A DNA stretch of 54,983 nt from Clostridium saudiense (lineage in GTDB: Bacteria > Bacillota > Clostridia > Clostridiales > Clostridiaceae): positions 1 through 54,983 of the forward strand of contig NZ_CBYM010000025.1 in assembly GCF_000577815.1 (NCBI RefSeq), read 5' to 3'. Made by a program: the position numbers and the translations under genes. How positions within the stretch are numbered: position 1 is the stretch's first letter; each line of letters begins with the position of its first letter. Of this stretch, positions 18,457-28,171 are shown in pieces. The notes below the pieces were generated by a model. The model was not told the DNA's origin and did not search any database. It worked only from the letters and a program-made list of their open reading frames with translations.

Positions 18457-19272
18457 CTATTTTATTAATTCTGATGGATTTACTATAAGCTTATTATTTT
18501 CTTTATCATATTCTAAATCAATAATTGAAACATACTCATCAGTTCTTTTATTTTGTATTCCAACATTATCTACTAATACACCTGTTCCAACTAATTCACT
18601 ATCAAATTCACTTAAAAGGTCTTTTATTCCTTGAGCTGTTCCGCCACCTCTTAAGAAATCATCTATAAATACACATTTACTAGATGGCTTCATACATTTT
18701 TTAGCTAATGCCATTTGTTGTATTCTTCCACTTGTTCCTGATACATAGTTAATTGTAACTGTTGATCCTTCTGTAACCTTGTTATCTTTTCTTATTATAA
18801 CTAATTCTATTCCTAAGCTCTTAGCAACTTCATATGCTAAAGGAATTCCTTTTGTTTCTACTGTTACTATATAATCTAAATCCATACCTTGAAAATGAGA
18901 TGCTAGTATTACACCTGCTTTACTTACAATTTGAGGGTTATACATTATATCAGTTAAATACACAAAATTACCTGGTACAATTCTCCCCTCTTCTAATAAA
19001 GCTTTACATAATTCATTTGCAAATTCTTCTCTTGCCTTTTGTCCCATAGCAGGAATAAATTTAATACCTCCAGCTGCACCTGAAATTGTTTCTATTGAAC
19101 CCATTTCTAATTTTTCTAAAACTTCTCTTACTATTACTATATCTTCACTAATAGTAGACTTGGCAGCATTTAACAATTCCGAAAATCTATTTAACCCAAT
19201 AACCTTATTAGGAGTTTCTATTAATATCTTTGTTATGGCAACAACTCTATTGTTTCTACTTAATTTTTCCAC
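18457..19272 (-). CDS. purR: Purine operon repressor PurR
   Basis: A 271-residue Bacillus-type PurR: an N-terminal winged helix (about 1-72, SRNNRVVAITKILIETPNKV) and a phosphoribosyltransferase-like domain (about 75-270) with the PRPP-binding loop VFIDDFLRGGGTAQGI. The family represses purine synthesis genes and is released by PRPP, made by Prs encoded 2 kb downstream. The start is a GTG with GGAAGGTGAG upstream. Confidence 0.94.
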   Translation of the reverse strand: MEKLSRNNRVVAITKILIETPNKVIGLNRFSELLNAAKSTISEDIVIVREVLEKLEMGSIETISGAAGGIKFIPAMGQKAREEFANELCKALLEEGRIVPGNFVYLTDIMYNPQIVSKAGVILASHFQGMDLDYIVTVETKGIPLAYEVAKSLGIELVIIRKDNKVTEGSTVTINYVSGTSGRIQQMALAKKCMKPSSKCVFIDDFLRGGGTAQGIKDLLSEFDSELVGTGVLVDNVGIQNKRTDEYVSIIDLEYDKENNKLIVNPSELIK

Positions 19273-19594
19273 CTAACTCACCTTCCTTATTTTCTCAAAA
19301 ACACGAATTATTTCAATTTCCTCATTCCGAATATTCATATTTTATTCTAAATTAGTTATATTATCAATAGGTTTTAGCTTATTTCTTTATAAATTATTAA
19401 TATTATTTTATATATTATTAAATCTATAATTTTTTTCTTTATACTTTTTTCTATTTTAAACATATTCTTAATATAATTTTGTTCCTATTTATAAGAAATT
19501 ATTTTATATATTTTTTATTTTTTGTGTTCAACCTAGCAAATTTGTATATAATTATAAATATACATTTATTAATAGAATTAAAGGAGTTGATATC
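19273..19594. other. Divergent purR/murC intergenic region
   Basis: This 322-base AT-rich gap separates the leftward purR and rightward murC. CATTCCGAATATT (19323-19335) resembles a PurR box and could allow autoregulation, but its partner site is poor (CACGAA near 19302). On the plus strand a TATAAT (19547-19552) with a TTGTGT about 19 bases upstream may serve murC. I see no gene or hairpin with a U-run. Confidence 0.3.
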
Positions 19595-20971
19595 TTGTCT
19601 TTTGATTTAAATACAGATAAAAATAAAAAAGTGCATTTCATAGGAATTGGCGGAGTTAGTATGAGTGGACTTGCTGCTGTCCTATTAACAAAAGGATATA
19701 AAGTATCTGGTTCTGATGCTAAAGAATCAGAAGTTTTAAATAAATTAAGAAAATCTGGCGCCGAAATTTACATAGGTCATAGAAGTGAAAACTTAAAAAA
19801 TGTTGATTTAGTAGTATATACGGCTGCAATTTCTTCTACTAACCCTGAGTTAATAGAAGCTAAAAATCAAAATATAGAACTTATGGATAGGGCAGAATTC
19901 TTAGGTTATATAATGAAAGGCCATAAATATAATGTTGCAGTTGCAGGAACTCATGGTAAAACAACAACAACTTCTATGCTTTCACATATAACTTTAAGTG
20001 CAGATTTAGATCCTACAATATTAGTAGGTGGAGATGTTGATGCTATTCACGGTAACTTTAAAATTGGAGAAAGTGAATACTTTGTTACAGAAGCATGTGA
20101 ATATAAAGCATCATTTTTAAAATTCTTCCCATATATAGGAATTATATTAAATATAGATGCTGATCATTTAGATTATTACAGAGATATAAATCATATAGAA
20201 GATACATTTAAAAAATTCTCTGACTTAATTCCATCTGATGGTTATCTAGTTGGATGTGCTGAAGATTCTAGAGTTGAAGAAGTATTAAAATATGCAAAAT
20301 GTAATACTATAAGCTATGGTTTTACTAAAGGTGACGTAACAGCTACTAATATTTCATTTAATAATAAGGGATGTGCTTCATTTACAGTATGCAAGAATGG
20401 AAAATCATTATTTGATGTTACTTTAAATACAACTGGTAAGCATAATATATTAAATGCCCTTTCTGCAATTTGTACATCTTTAATTTTAAATATCCCAACA
20501 GAAGCTATTATTGAAGGTTTAGCTAACTGTAAGGGTGCTCATAAGAGATTTGAATTTAAAGGTGAATTTAAAGGAGCTACTATAATAGATGATTATGCTC
20601 ATCATCCAGTTGAAATAAAAGCAACATTAGCTACTGCAAAGTTAATTAAGCATAACAAAACTTATTGTGTGTTCCAACCACATACTTATACTAGAACTAA
20701 AACTCTTTTTGATGAGTTTACAACTTGTTTTGCTTCTGCAGATGAATTAATTTTAATGGATATTTATGCTGCACGTGAAAAAGACACTGGATTAGTATCT
20801 TCTGAGGAACTTGGAAATGCTATAAGAAAGACAGGATTAAATTGCATTAATGTTCATAGCCATGAAGAAGCAGCTAACTACTTAGCATCTAAAGTAGAAT
20901 CTGGAGATTTAGTTCTTACAGTTGGTGCCGGAGATGTTGTTAAAGTAGGAGAAATGCTTTTAAATAAATAA
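19595..20971 (+). CDS. murC: UDP-N-acetylmuramate-L-alanine ligase MurC
   Basis: A 458-residue Mur ligase that adds L-Ala to UDP-MurNAc in the cytoplasm. The N-terminal UDP-binding Rossmann domain ([18 protein letters not shown]), the central ATPase with P-loop ([13 protein letters not shown]) and the C-terminal ligase domain ([15 protein letters not shown]) are all present. The start is TTG with AAGGAG 8 bases upstream. punA follows after 28 bases, probably in the same transcript. Confidence 0.96.
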   Translation: MSFDLNTDKNKKVHFIGIGGVSMSGLAAVLLTKGYKVSGSDAKESEVLNKLRKSGAEIYIGHRSENLKNVDLVVYTAAISSTNPELIEAKNQNIELMDRAEFLGYIMKGHKYNVAVAGTHGKTTTTSMLSHITLSADLDPTILVGGDVDAIHGNFKIGESEYFVTEACEYKASFLKFFPYIGIILNIDADHLDYYRDINHIEDTFKKFSDLIPSDGYLVGCAEDSRVEEVLKYAKCNTISYGFTKGDVTATNISFNNKGCASFTVCKNGKSLFDVTLNTTGKHNILNALSAICTSLILNIPTEAIIEGLANCKGAHKRFEFKGEFKGATIIDDYAHHPVEIKATLATAKLIKHNKTYCVFQPHTYTRTKTLFDEFTTCFASADELILMDIYAAREKDTGLVSSEELGNAIRKTGLNCINVHSHEEAANYLASKVESGDLVLTVGAGDVVKVGEMLLNK

Positions 20972-20999
20972 ACTAAAAGATAAAAACGAGGTGATTTTA

Positions 21000-21818
21000 A
21001 TGGATTTATTAACACAAATTAAAGCTTCTGCTGATTTTATTTTAAAACAAAGTAAGTATAAACCTGAAATCGGATTAATACTTGGCTCTGGATTAGGTTC
21101 ATTAGCTGATGCTATAGAAGATGCTGAATATTATAACTATGCTGATATTCCAAACTTTCCAACTTCAACAGTAGAAGGTCATGCTGGACGTTTAGTTATA
21201 GGTAAGCTTGGTAATAAACAAGTTGTTGCTATGCAAGGAAGATTCCACTATTATGAAGGTTATTCATTAGATAAAGTTACTTTTCCTGTAAGAGTAATGA
21301 AATTATTAGGGGTTTCAAAGCTTATTGTAACTAATGCTGCTGGAGCAGTTAATGAGAGCTTTAATGCAGGAGACTTAATGCTTATTACTGACCATATTAA
21401 TTTCTCTGGTTCAAACCCATTATTTGGACATAATATTGATGAATTTGGACCTAGATTCCCAGATATGTCTGAAGCATATAATTTAGAACTTAGAAATAAA
21501 GTTTTAGAAGCAGCTAAAGAATTAGAAATTAAATTACAACAAGGTGTATATGTAATGTTCTCTGGACCTACATATGAAACTCCTGCTGAAGTAAGATTTG
21601 CTAGAATTATGGGTGGAGATGCTGTAGGTATGTCTACTGTTCCAGAAGTAATTGTTGCAAACCACAGTGGAATTAAAACAGTTGGTATTTCTTGCTTAAC
21701 AAATATGGCTGCTGGTATTTTAAATCAACCATTAAACCATGAAGAAGTTATTGAAACTTCTGCTAAAGTTAAAAATGATTTTATAAAATTAATGAATAAA
21801 GTAATTGAAATAATATAA
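21000..21818 (+). CDS. punA: Purine nucleoside phosphorylase
   Basis: A 272-residue trimeric-type PNP that cleaves purine nucleosides to base and ribose 1-phosphate. Signatures: LILGSGLGSLADAIEDA (phosphate loop), the VEGHAGRLVIG and GRFHYYEGYS segments, and GPTYETPAEVRFAR in the base-binding site. The ATG at 21000 follows GAGGTGA; a GTG nine bases upstream is part of that site. Its pairing with murC looks like simple transcriptional linkage. Confidence 0.95.
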   Translation: MDLLTQIKASADFILKQSKYKPEIGLILGSGLGSLADAIEDAEYYNYADIPNFPTSTVEGHAGRLVIGKLGNKQVVAMQGRFHYYEGYSLDKVTFPVRVMKLLGVSKLIVTNAAGAVNESFNAGDLMLITDHINFSGSNPLFGHNIDEFGPRFPDMSEAYNLELRNKVLEAAKELEIKLQQGVYVMFSGPTYETPAEVRFARIMGGDAVGMSTVPEVIVANHSGIKTVGISCLTNMAAGILNQPLNHEEVIETSAKVKNDFIKLMNKVIEII

Positions 21819-21857
21819 TAACAAAGCTACACACAAATTAGTGTGTAGCTTTGTTAT
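21818..21857 (+). terminator. Intrinsic terminator after punA
   Basis: A stem of about 16 bp (ATAACAAAGCTACACAC pairing with GTGTGTAGCTTTGTTAT) with an AAATTA loop begins at the punA stop codon. It is followed by a short AT-rich stretch rather than a pure U-run. Confidence 0.75.
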
Positions 21858-21905
21858 TTATATAACCTTACTTTCTTTCAGCAACTCAGTTAATTATTTT
21901 AACAT

Positions 21906-22631
21906 TTATTCTATACCAAACTTGTTTTCTATATTAAAATCATCAGGGTACTTTTGTGAAATAATAAGCTTTTTATTTTGATCTATACCGGCATAAAAAA
22001 TATCTTCAATATTATTTATAATTTTCCTTTTAAGTTCAGACTGTAACCAATTTTGATCTATACCAGCTATTTCGAGATTCTTATCTATTATTTTTCCATC
22101 AATTATAATATCATTTATTAAAGAAAGACTCTTTACCTTTAAATTCATATCATCTGGAGTTATTGGCTTTTTATTAGCCTTTATTAAAGCTGATAATTGA
22201 CCATTACTCTCCATAATTGCAAATTGTACATCCTCTAAATTGAAAACATCCTTTTCTCTTAACTTCATCATAAGTTCATTTATTGAAATCCTAAGTTTTT
22301 TCATATTTTTATCAATAATACGTCCATTTTCTATTAATATCAAAGTTTTAGCATTTATTATCCTTCTAGCTGTATAGCTTTTTAAATTTAAATAACTAGT
22401 TGCTATAGTTAACAATGTAAAAATTATTAATGCTATAGTTCCAGAAAGAACTACATGATCCTTATCAATTATAATTTTAGCAATCATTGATCCTATAGAA
22501 ACACCCATTATAAAATCAAAAAATTTCATTTGCGAAATAATTTTTATACCGATTAATTTACTAAGAATCAGTGCTAAAACATATATCAAAATACCTTTAA
22601 TTATTGTGCTAAATAATATACTACTATACAT
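21906..22631 (-). CDS. YetF-like DUF421 membrane protein
   Basis: A 241-residue protein with three N-terminal transmembrane helices (about 10-27, 34-55 and 58-80) and a cytoplasmic DUF421 domain with the KTLILIENGRIIDKNMKKLRI segment. Some relatives are spore-membrane proteins affecting resistance or germination, others are vegetative. Its function is not established. It stands alone between punA and a prolidase, with a GGGG ribosome binding site. Confidence 0.75.
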   Translation of the reverse strand: MYSSILFSTIIKGILIYVLALILSKLIGIKIISQMKFFDFIMGVSIGSMIAKIIIDKDHVVLSGTIALIIFTLLTIATSYLNLKSYTARRIINAKTLILIENGRIIDKNMKKLRISINELMMKLREKDVFNLEDVQFAIMESNGQLSALIKANKKPITPDDMNLKVKSLSLINDIIIDGKIIDKNLEIAGIDQNWLQSELKRKIINNIEDIFYAGIDQNKKLIISQKYPDDFNIENKFGIE

Positions 22632-22757
22632 TTAAAATTAATCCCCTTATTTAAATATAGTTATATTTTGAGTAAGTTGATTAATTTTATTCATAATAAT
22701 ATTCTAAATTAAAATCTCATTTACTTATGATATTGTTAACTTTTCATTACTCTAAAA

Positions 22758-23834
22758 CTATAATACAGTTATTTCCTTAGTAACAGTATTTAATACTTCA
22801 CAGCCATCCTTAGTTACAAGAACTAAGTCTTCAATTCTAACTCCTATGTTATCTTTTAAGTAAATTCCAGGTTCAACTGAGAATATCATACCTGCTTTAA
22901 CTTCTTCATCATTTACTGAACTAACATTTCCAAAATCATGAACTTCAATACCTATACTATGTCCAGTTCTATGAGTGAAATATTCTCCATAACCAGCTTC
23001 AGTAATTAAATTTCTAGCAGCTTTATCAATATCAGAGAATTTAACCCCTTCCTTTATTATAGAAATAGCTTTTTCATTTGCACTTTTTACTATGTTATAT
23101 ACATGAGCATGCTCTTTACTTGGTTCTTTACCTATAAATACAGTTCTAGTCATATCTGAACAATAATTTTTATATCTTCCACCAATATCTAAAACAACAC
23201 TATCTCCAACTTTTATTTTATCCTTACCTGTTCCATGATGTGGATCTGCACCATTAGGACTTGTAGCTATAATTGGAGAAAATGAAAATCCTGAAGCACC
23301 CTCTTCTTCATATATTTCAGATAAAAGATTTGCATAATATTTTTCTGAGTAACCTTCTTTTAAATTACTCCAAAGCTTTAGCATTACTGCATCGTTTATC
23401 TTAGAAGCTTCCTTCATTATTTTAATTTCTTCTTCATCCTTTATCATTCTTAATCTATCAATTATAGGTGATGAGTTTACAAAGGCCTTAATAACATTTC
23501 TCCCCATAAGGTCTATTAAAAAATGAGATGGTAAATCTTTATCAACGCCTAAAACTTCTCCCTGTTTTACTATCTTCTCTAATCTATCTATTGGATTTTC
23601 AATATCATCATACCAAACAATTTCTACTCCTAAATCTTCATTAATAGGAAATAGCTTATTTACAAGAAACTTGTGATTACCATTAACATCTAAATATAAT
23701 GCAACTAATCTTTCTCCTGAATGAATCATCTTTCCTGTTAAATAAAAAATTGATTCTGCTGAAGTTATAATTAATTGTGGAATTTTACTTTCTTCCATTT
23801 GTGATAATATCTTTGTAACTCTTGAAATTTTCAT
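22758..23834 (-). CDS. M24-family Xaa-Pro peptidase (prolidase type)
   Basis: A 358-residue metallopeptidase with a creatinase-like N-terminal domain (about 1-125) and a pita-bread catalytic domain. All five metal ligands can be placed: Asp in VLDIGGRY, Asp in YCSDMTRT, His in HRTGHSIGIEVHD, Glu in FSVEPGIYL and Glu in GVRIEDLVL. Such enzymes remove the residue before proline in dipeptides or peptides. GGAGGT precedes the ATG. A second, longer M24 peptidase is encoded at 51.5 kb. Confidence 0.92.
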   Translation of the reverse strand: MKISRVTKILSQMEESKIPQLIITSAESIFYLTGKMIHSGERLVALYLDVNGNHKFLVNKLFPINEDLGVEIVWYDDIENPIDRLEKIVKQGEVLGVDKDLPSHFLIDLMGRNVIKAFVNSSPIIDRLRMIKDEEEIKIMKEASKINDAVMLKLWSNLKEGYSEKYYANLLSEIYEEEGASGFSFSPIIATSPNGADPHHGTGKDKIKVGDSVVLDIGGRYKNYCSDMTRTVFIGKEPSKEHAHVYNIVKSANEKAISIIKEGVKFSDIDKAARNLITEAGYGEYFTHRTGHSIGIEVHDFGNVSSVNDEEVKAGMIFSVEPGIYLKDNIGVRIEDLVLVTKDGCEVLNTVTKEITVL

Positions 23835-24029
23835 GTCTTACCTCCATATTGTATCTTTATTTTATTATTTTTATCATAACTTAATTTTTTTATATTATCC
23901 ATAATATTATTTATAACTTTTATCGTATTTTTTTTCTTTATAGTGATATAATTATTTTATAATAACTACCTTAATTTTAATAGAGTCATAGAAATTTAGG
24001 GTTTCAATCAAAAGGTGGAGGATAACAAA

Positions 24030-24728
24030 ATGAAAATAGCAGTCATGTCAGATATTCACGGAAACATATATGCACTAATGAAAACACTTGAAGATATTGA
24101 TGAACAAAATGTTGATAAAATAATATGCCTAGGAGATTTAGTTGGATATGGTCCTCATCCTAATGAAGTTGTAGCACTAATAAAAAGAAGAGAAATACCT
24201 TGTGTAAAAGGAAACTATGACGCTTCTGTCGTAGATGGAGATTTTACCTATATTAGAAATACAGCGATAAATTCATTTGCACTACCTTGGGCTTGTGAAG
24301 AAGTTAGAGTTGCTAATAAATACTATTTAGACTCACTTCCAACCTCATTAAAATACACTTTTAATGGTGTAAACATGCTTTTAACTCATGGTAGTCCAAA
24401 CGCAATTAACGATTATCTTTTTGAAGATGATGAAAAGACTAAAGAAATTATGTCACAATATGAAGGCGATGTATTAGTCTGTGCACATACTCATATTCCA
24501 TTTGCTAAAAAATATAATAATAAACTATTAATTAATGTTGGAAGTGTGGGAAAACCTAAAATAGGAAAACCAAATCCAACTTATGCACTTATTGAAATTA
24601 ATGATAATGGTGAAGTTAAGGTTACATTTAAATATTTAGAATATGAATATAAAAGAATCATGAAAGATTGCACTATGCTAAACTTTCCTAATTCAATTAC
24701 CTCTTCATACGAAACAGGAAAAGAATAA
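24030..24728 (+). CDS. Calcineurin-like metallophosphoesterase (YfcE/MJ0936-type)
   Basis: A 232-residue phosphodiesterase with the full metal-binding set: MSDIHGN at the N-terminus, GDLVGYGPHP, GNYD, LLTHGSP and CAHTHIPF. Substrate unknown; relatives act on phosphodiesters in vitro. The ATG at 24030 is chosen because GGTGGAGGA lies just upstream inside the longer GTG frame. A dispersed repeat begins within ten bases after its stop. Confidence 0.88.
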   Translation: MKIAVMSDIHGNIYALMKTLEDIDEQNVDKIICLGDLVGYGPHPNEVVALIKRREIPCVKGNYDASVVDGDFTYIRNTAINSFALPWACEEVRVANKYYLDSLPTSLKYTFNGVNMLLTHGSPNAINDYLFEDDEKTKEIMSQYEGDVLVCAHTHIPFAKKYNNKLLINVGSVGKPKIGKPNPTYALIEINDNGEVKVTFKYLEYEYKRIMKDCTMLNFPNSITSSYETGKE

Positions 24729-24732
24729 CTTA

Positions 24733-24880
24733 ACTTAGTTTAGTTAGTAGTTTGAAGTTAAGGATGAAACTCCTTAGGAGTTTCTAAAAAATATATTTTA
24801 AAGTCTACTTACGGAGATTTTATTCCTTAACTCTTAACTACTGACTCAAAACTACTAACTAAACACTTTTAACTACTAAC
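24733..24880. repeat. Dispersed intergenic repeat, copy 1 (imperfect long inverted repeat)
   Basis: The outer arms GTTTAGTTAGTAGTTT (from about 24738) and AAACTACTAACTAAAC (to about 24864) are inverted copies, continued inward by AGTTAAGGAT and its counterpart. Inside are a GAAACTCC/GGAGTTTC hairpin (24766-24782) and an AATATATTTTAAAGTCTA stretch. Read on the minus strand, 24760-24806 matches 36881-36926 with few differences. Its right end supplies the last codons and stop of the cytochrome b5-like gene. Confidence 0.75.
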
Positions 24881-25478
24881 TTTTAATGGTTCCTACAATT
24901 CTTAATTTGTTCAAAATATATTTTTCATCTTTATGACAAGTATTGAAATACTCTGTTAAATCCCTTCCAGCATATAATCCATAATGCCTACCATCGCGCC
25001 ACTCTTTAATTGATGTCACATCATATACAGTTCCATCAATAACAACATAAGCTAAACTTCCATCACTTCCATCAAATTTAGCTATTTCATCCATTGTGTA
25101 ATATCTCAATTCCTCTCTACTACTAAAATCATGCTTCTTCCCTGATTTTTTCTCCCTCTTTGTTTCTTGTTTAGTCGATTTTTTTTCTTCTTTTTCACAC
25201 TTTTCCGTTTCTGATAACTCACTCTTAACTTTTTCTATTTTTTTATTTAATCCATCTATTTTCTTTTCTAAAATATCTATATTCTTTTCTGCTATATCTA
25301 TTTTTGCTATTTTTTTTAATTTATTAGCCTCTTCATCCAAGTATTCACTTATTTCATCAAAAACATTCTGCATAACCTTAATAATGGTTTCAGCATATTC
25401 CTTAGGGTATGTTTGTAATAAATTCTTTAGTTTATTTATTTCACAATACTTTTGTTCTAAGAAATCTTTTTTAGCCAT
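24876..25478 (-). CDS. Coiled-coil protein with C-terminal cytochrome b5-like domain
   Basis: A 200-residue soluble protein. Residues ~5-95 are predicted coiled coil, ~96-120 a Lys/Glu-rich linker, and ~125-200 a cytochrome b5-like heme/steroid-binding fold (YYTMDEIAKFDGSDGSLAYV, then VYDVTSIKEWRDGRHYG and AGRDLTEYF). Two His residues (in GRHYG and CHKDEK) are at plausible heme-ligand places. No signal peptide. The ATG at 25478 follows TGGAGGAA; an upstream start would place that site within the coding region. Its job is unknown; heme binding is inferred from the family only. Confidence 0.7.
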   Translation of the reverse strand: MAKKDFLEQKYCEINKLKNLLQTYPKEYAETIIKVMQNVFDEISEYLDEEANKLKKIAKIDIAEKNIDILEKKIDGLNKKIEKVKSELSETEKCEKEEKKSTKQETKREKKSGKKHDFSSREELRYYTMDEIAKFDGSDGSLAYVVIDGTVYDVTSIKEWRDGRHYGLYAGRDLTEYFNTCHKDEKYILNKLRIVGTIKS

Positions 25479-25523
25479 ACTTTCCTCCAAAAACATTCTT
25501 TAAATATATATTATGAATTTAAG

Positions 25524-25552
25524 TTGCAAATGTTAGCAAAGTATTGTAAAAT
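25524..25552 (+). promoter_or_regulatory. Promoter of the asnS T-box transcript
   Basis: TTGCAA (25524-25529) and TAAAAT (25547-25552) with a 17-base spacer, placing the start of transcription just before the T-box leader. Confidence 0.6.
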
Positions 25553-25576
25553 CGTATTAATAAAATTACAAACTTT

Positions 25577-25836
25577 TATTGACTATGATGAGAAGAGTAA
25601 CTTTTGAAGGTAGTTTTAGCGAGTAAGGGATGGTGTAAGCCTTATACGAAATCAATAGTGAAGAACATCTCTGAGTTTCTAACTGAACTTTAAGTAAGTT
25701 TATTTACTTAAATATTAGGCTTAGACGGCTAAATGTCGTTATTAATTTACTAAGTGGCCTTTTTTAGGCAATTTGGGTGGTACCACGTAAGTAATTCCTT
25801 TCGTCCCATATATTTTGGGGATGAAGGGATTTTTTT
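25577..25836 (+). promoter_or_regulatory. T-box riboswitch, asparagine-specific
   Basis: The leader contains the stem I motifs (AGCGAG, then GGGATGGTGTAAGCC), a specifier context GAAG-AAC-ATC with AAC, an Asn codon, at 25664-25666, the T-box GGGTGGTACCACG (25775-25787) and a terminator TCCTTTCGTCCC/GGGGATGAAGGGA with a U-run to 25836. Uncharged tRNA-Asn would stabilise the antiterminator and switch on asnS. The specifier was placed by comparison with the Met T-box of this window, which has GAAG-ATG-GTC. Confidence 0.95.
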
Positions 25837-25889
25837 ATTGCTTTTATTTAATTTTGAAATAATAAATATTTTATTAACAGGAGGTTATT

Positions 25890-27284
25890 ATGGAAAAAGT
25901 AGTTTTAGTAAAATCACTTTATAGAAACACATCAGAATACTTATCTAAAGAAGTAACAATTTCAGGTTGGATAAGAACTCTTAGAGCATCTAATGCTTTT
26001 GGATTTATCGAAGTAAATGACGGATCTTTCTTTAAAAATATTCAAGTTGTTTTTGATAACAAATTAGAAAACTTTAAAGATATTTCAAAGTTACCAATAA
26101 GTTCATCAATTAAAGTTATTGGTACATTAGTTGAAACTCCAGAAGCTAAACAACCATTTGAAATTCAAGCAAAAGAAGTTGTAATTGAAGGAATGTCAGA
26201 CTCTGACTATCCATTACAAAAGAAAAGACATACTTTTGAATACTTAAGAACTATTGCACACTTAAGACCAAGAAGTAATGCTTTCTCTGCAGTATTTAGA
26301 GTTCGTTCTGTAGCCGCTTATGCTATCCACAAATTCTTCCAAGATCAAGGGTTTGTATATACAAACACACCAATCTTAACTGGAAGTGACTGTGAAGGTG
26401 CAGGTGAAATGTTTAAAGTTACTACTTTAGACTTTGACAATGTTCCAAGAACTGAAGATGGAAAAGTTGATTACAAAGAAGACTTCTTTGGTAAGGAAAC
26501 TAACCTTACAGTTTCAGGACAATTAAATGCTGAAACTTTTGCTCTAGCATTTAGAAATGTTTATACTTTTGGTCCAACTTTTAGAGCTGAAAATTCAAAT
26601 ACAGCTAGACATGCTGCTGAGTTCTGGATGGTTGAACCTGAAATAGCATTTGCTGATTTACAAGATGATATGGAATTAGCAGAAGCAATGTTAAAATACG
26701 TAATTAAGTACGTTATGGATGAATGTCCTGAAGAAATGGCATTCTTCAACCAATTCGTTGAAAAAGGATTATTAGATAAGTTAAATCACATCGTAACTTC
26801 TGACTTCGGAAAGGTAACTTATACTGAAGCGGTTGAAATGTTAAAGAACTGTGGTAAAGCATTTGAATACCCAGTTGAATGGGGTGTAGACCTTCAAACT
26901 GAACATGAAAGATATTTAACTGAAGAAATATTTAAGAAACCAGTATTCGTTACTGACTATCCAAAAGACATTAAAGCTTTCTATATGAGACTTAATGATG
27001 ATGGAAAGACTGTTGCAGCAACTGACTGTTTAGTTCCTGGAATAGGTGAAATCATCGGTGGTAGCCAAAGAGAAGAAAGACTTGATGTATTAAAAGCTAG
27101 AATGGCTGAATTAGGTCTTAATGAGGAAGATTACTGGTGGTATTTAGAGCTTAGAAAATATGGAGAAACTAAGCATGCTGGATTTGGTCTAGGATTTGAA
27201 AGATTAATAATGTACATCACTGGTATGTCAAATATCAGAGACGTTATTCCATTCCCAAGAACTACTGGTCAATCTGATTTCTAA
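25890..27284 (+). CDS. asnS: Asparaginyl-tRNA synthetase
   Basis: A 464-residue class IIb synthetase: OB-fold anticodon-binding domain (about 15-110, [20 protein letters not shown]) and catalytic domain with motif 2 ([21 protein letters not shown]) and motif 3 ([17 protein letters not shown]). The Ala-Glu-Asn region and the tRNA-Asn T-box in front support AsnRS rather than AspRS. GGAGG lies before the ATG. Confidence 0.97.
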   Translation: MEKVVLVKSLYRNTSEYLSKEVTISGWIRTLRASNAFGFIEVNDGSFFKNIQVVFDNKLENFKDISKLPISSSIKVIGTLVETPEAKQPFEIQAKEVVIEGMSDSDYPLQKKRHTFEYLRTIAHLRPRSNAFSAVFRVRSVAAYAIHKFFQDQGFVYTNTPILTGSDCEGAGEMFKVTTLDFDNVPRTEDGKVDYKEDFFGKETNLTVSGQLNAETFALAFRNVYTFGPTFRAENSNTARHAAEFWMVEPEIAFADLQDDMELAEAMLKYVIKYVMDECPEEMAFFNQFVEKGLLDKLNHIVTSDFGKVTYTEAVEMLKNCGKAFEYPVEWGVDLQTEHERYLTEEIFKKPVFVTDYPKDIKAFYMRLNDDGKTVAATDCLVPGIGEIIGGSQREERLDVLKARMAELGLNEEDYWWYLELRKYGETKHAGFGLGFERLIMYITGMSNIRDVIPFPRTTGQSDF

Positions 27285-27294
27285 TATATTAGAG

Positions 27295-27328
27295 AACTAC
27301 TGCATTTTTTAATGCAGTAGTTTTTTTA
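27295..27328 (+). terminator. Intrinsic terminator after asnS
   Basis: A perfect 12-bp stem AACTACTGCATT/AATGCAGTAGTT (27295-27306 and 27311-27322) with a TTTT loop and a U-run, ten bases after the asnS stop. Confidence 0.92.
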
Positions 27329-27386
27329 ATTTTTTTCAAAAGTATGTATAGAACTTCTAATAACTGTACATAATTATAATGTAAAT

Positions 27387-27453
27387 ATAAAACCTGTAAT
27401 ATACAGGTTCCCATCCCCCCATTATTTAAAAAAAGCGCTTATGCGCTTTTTTT
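27387..27453 (+). ncRNA. Candidate small RNA with C-rich single-stranded seed
   Basis: After the asnS terminator there is a second, independent unit: TATAAT at 27375-27380 (no clear -35), a hairpin AACCTGTA/TACAGGTT (27391-27409), an unpaired stretch CCCATCCCCCCATT, and a tight terminator hairpin (GCGC-TTAT-GCGC, 27435-27446) with U7. The neighbouring gene nrdG is on the other strand and has its own terminator, so this unit is otherwise unexplained. C-rich loops in Gram-positive sRNAs commonly pair with Shine-Dalgarno sequences. Existence of the transcript is an inference. Confidence 0.5.
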
Positions 27454-27467
27454 GTTTATAAGAAAAT

Positions 27468-27505
27468 AAGGATATTAATCTTATAAAACATAAGTTAATA
27501 TCCTT
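27468..27505 (-). terminator. Intrinsic terminator after nrdG
   Basis: An 11-bp outer stem AAGGATATTAA/TTAATATCCTT (27468-27478 and 27495-27505) with an inner CTTAT/ATAAG stem, lying 8 bases after the nrdG stop. A U-rich but interrupted run follows on the minus strand. Confidence 0.75.
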
Positions 27506-27512
27506 AAAAATT

Positions 27513-28019
27513 TTATCCTATAACTATTATATTGCCATATTCTAGACTTTTTTTTACATCAATTATGCGTTGATTAGTCGAACCTTTAAATTTCAATTCT
27601 TCATTTCTATTCATTATTTCAAATCTACCATCAACTAATACATCTATATTATTCAATAACATTCTTATATTTTCATTTTTTTTCATAAGCTCTAAAAGCT
27701 TCTCAAAAGTATATCCTGTATAACACCATATATTTAAATTAGCTTTCTTAAATGCCTTTGCCATATAAGCAAAACTATGAGCTTGTTCTATAGGATCACC
27801 ACCACTAAATGTTACTCCTTTTAACATAGGATTATCTAAAACATCCTTTATCAATTTATCCATATCCATAATTTCTCCACCATCAAAACTATGTGTTTCT
27901 GGATTAAAGCAACCTTCACACTTATGTTTACAGCCCTGGGCAAAAAACACTCTCCTCATTCCAGGTCCATTTACTAAACTTTCATAGGCTATTCCTGCTA
28001 ACCTCACAGTTTTATTCAT
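27513..28019 (-). CDS. nrdG: Anaerobic ribonucleotide reductase activating protein NrdG
   Basis: A 168-residue radical-SAM enzyme that installs the glycyl radical on NrdD. The cluster-binding CKHKCEGCFN motif (Cys-x3-Cys-x2-Cys) and the SAM-binding TFSGGDP segment are present. Full family length; GGAGGT precedes the ATG. Unusually, it is not beside nrdD but about 4 kb downstream on the same strand, with two other genes between. Confidence 0.95.
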   Translation of the reverse strand: MNKTVRLAGIAYESLVNGPGMRRVFFAQGCKHKCEGCFNPETHSFDGGEIMDMDKLIKDVLDNPMLKGVTFSGGDPIEQAHSFAYMAKAFKKANLNIWCYTGYTFEKLLELMKKNENIRMLLNNIDVLVDGRFEIMNRNEELKFKGSTNQRIIDVKKSLEYGNIIVIG

Positions 28020-28171
28020 ATTTAACTGACCTCCAAAAGCATTATGATTTTATGCTTTATCTAATTGCTAGCCATTGTAACACTCCAACCTATTCAGGTG
28101 GAAGATAACAACAGACATTCCTCTATACAATAAATTTTAACCTTAAAATAGAATTAATACTCTATCTCAAA

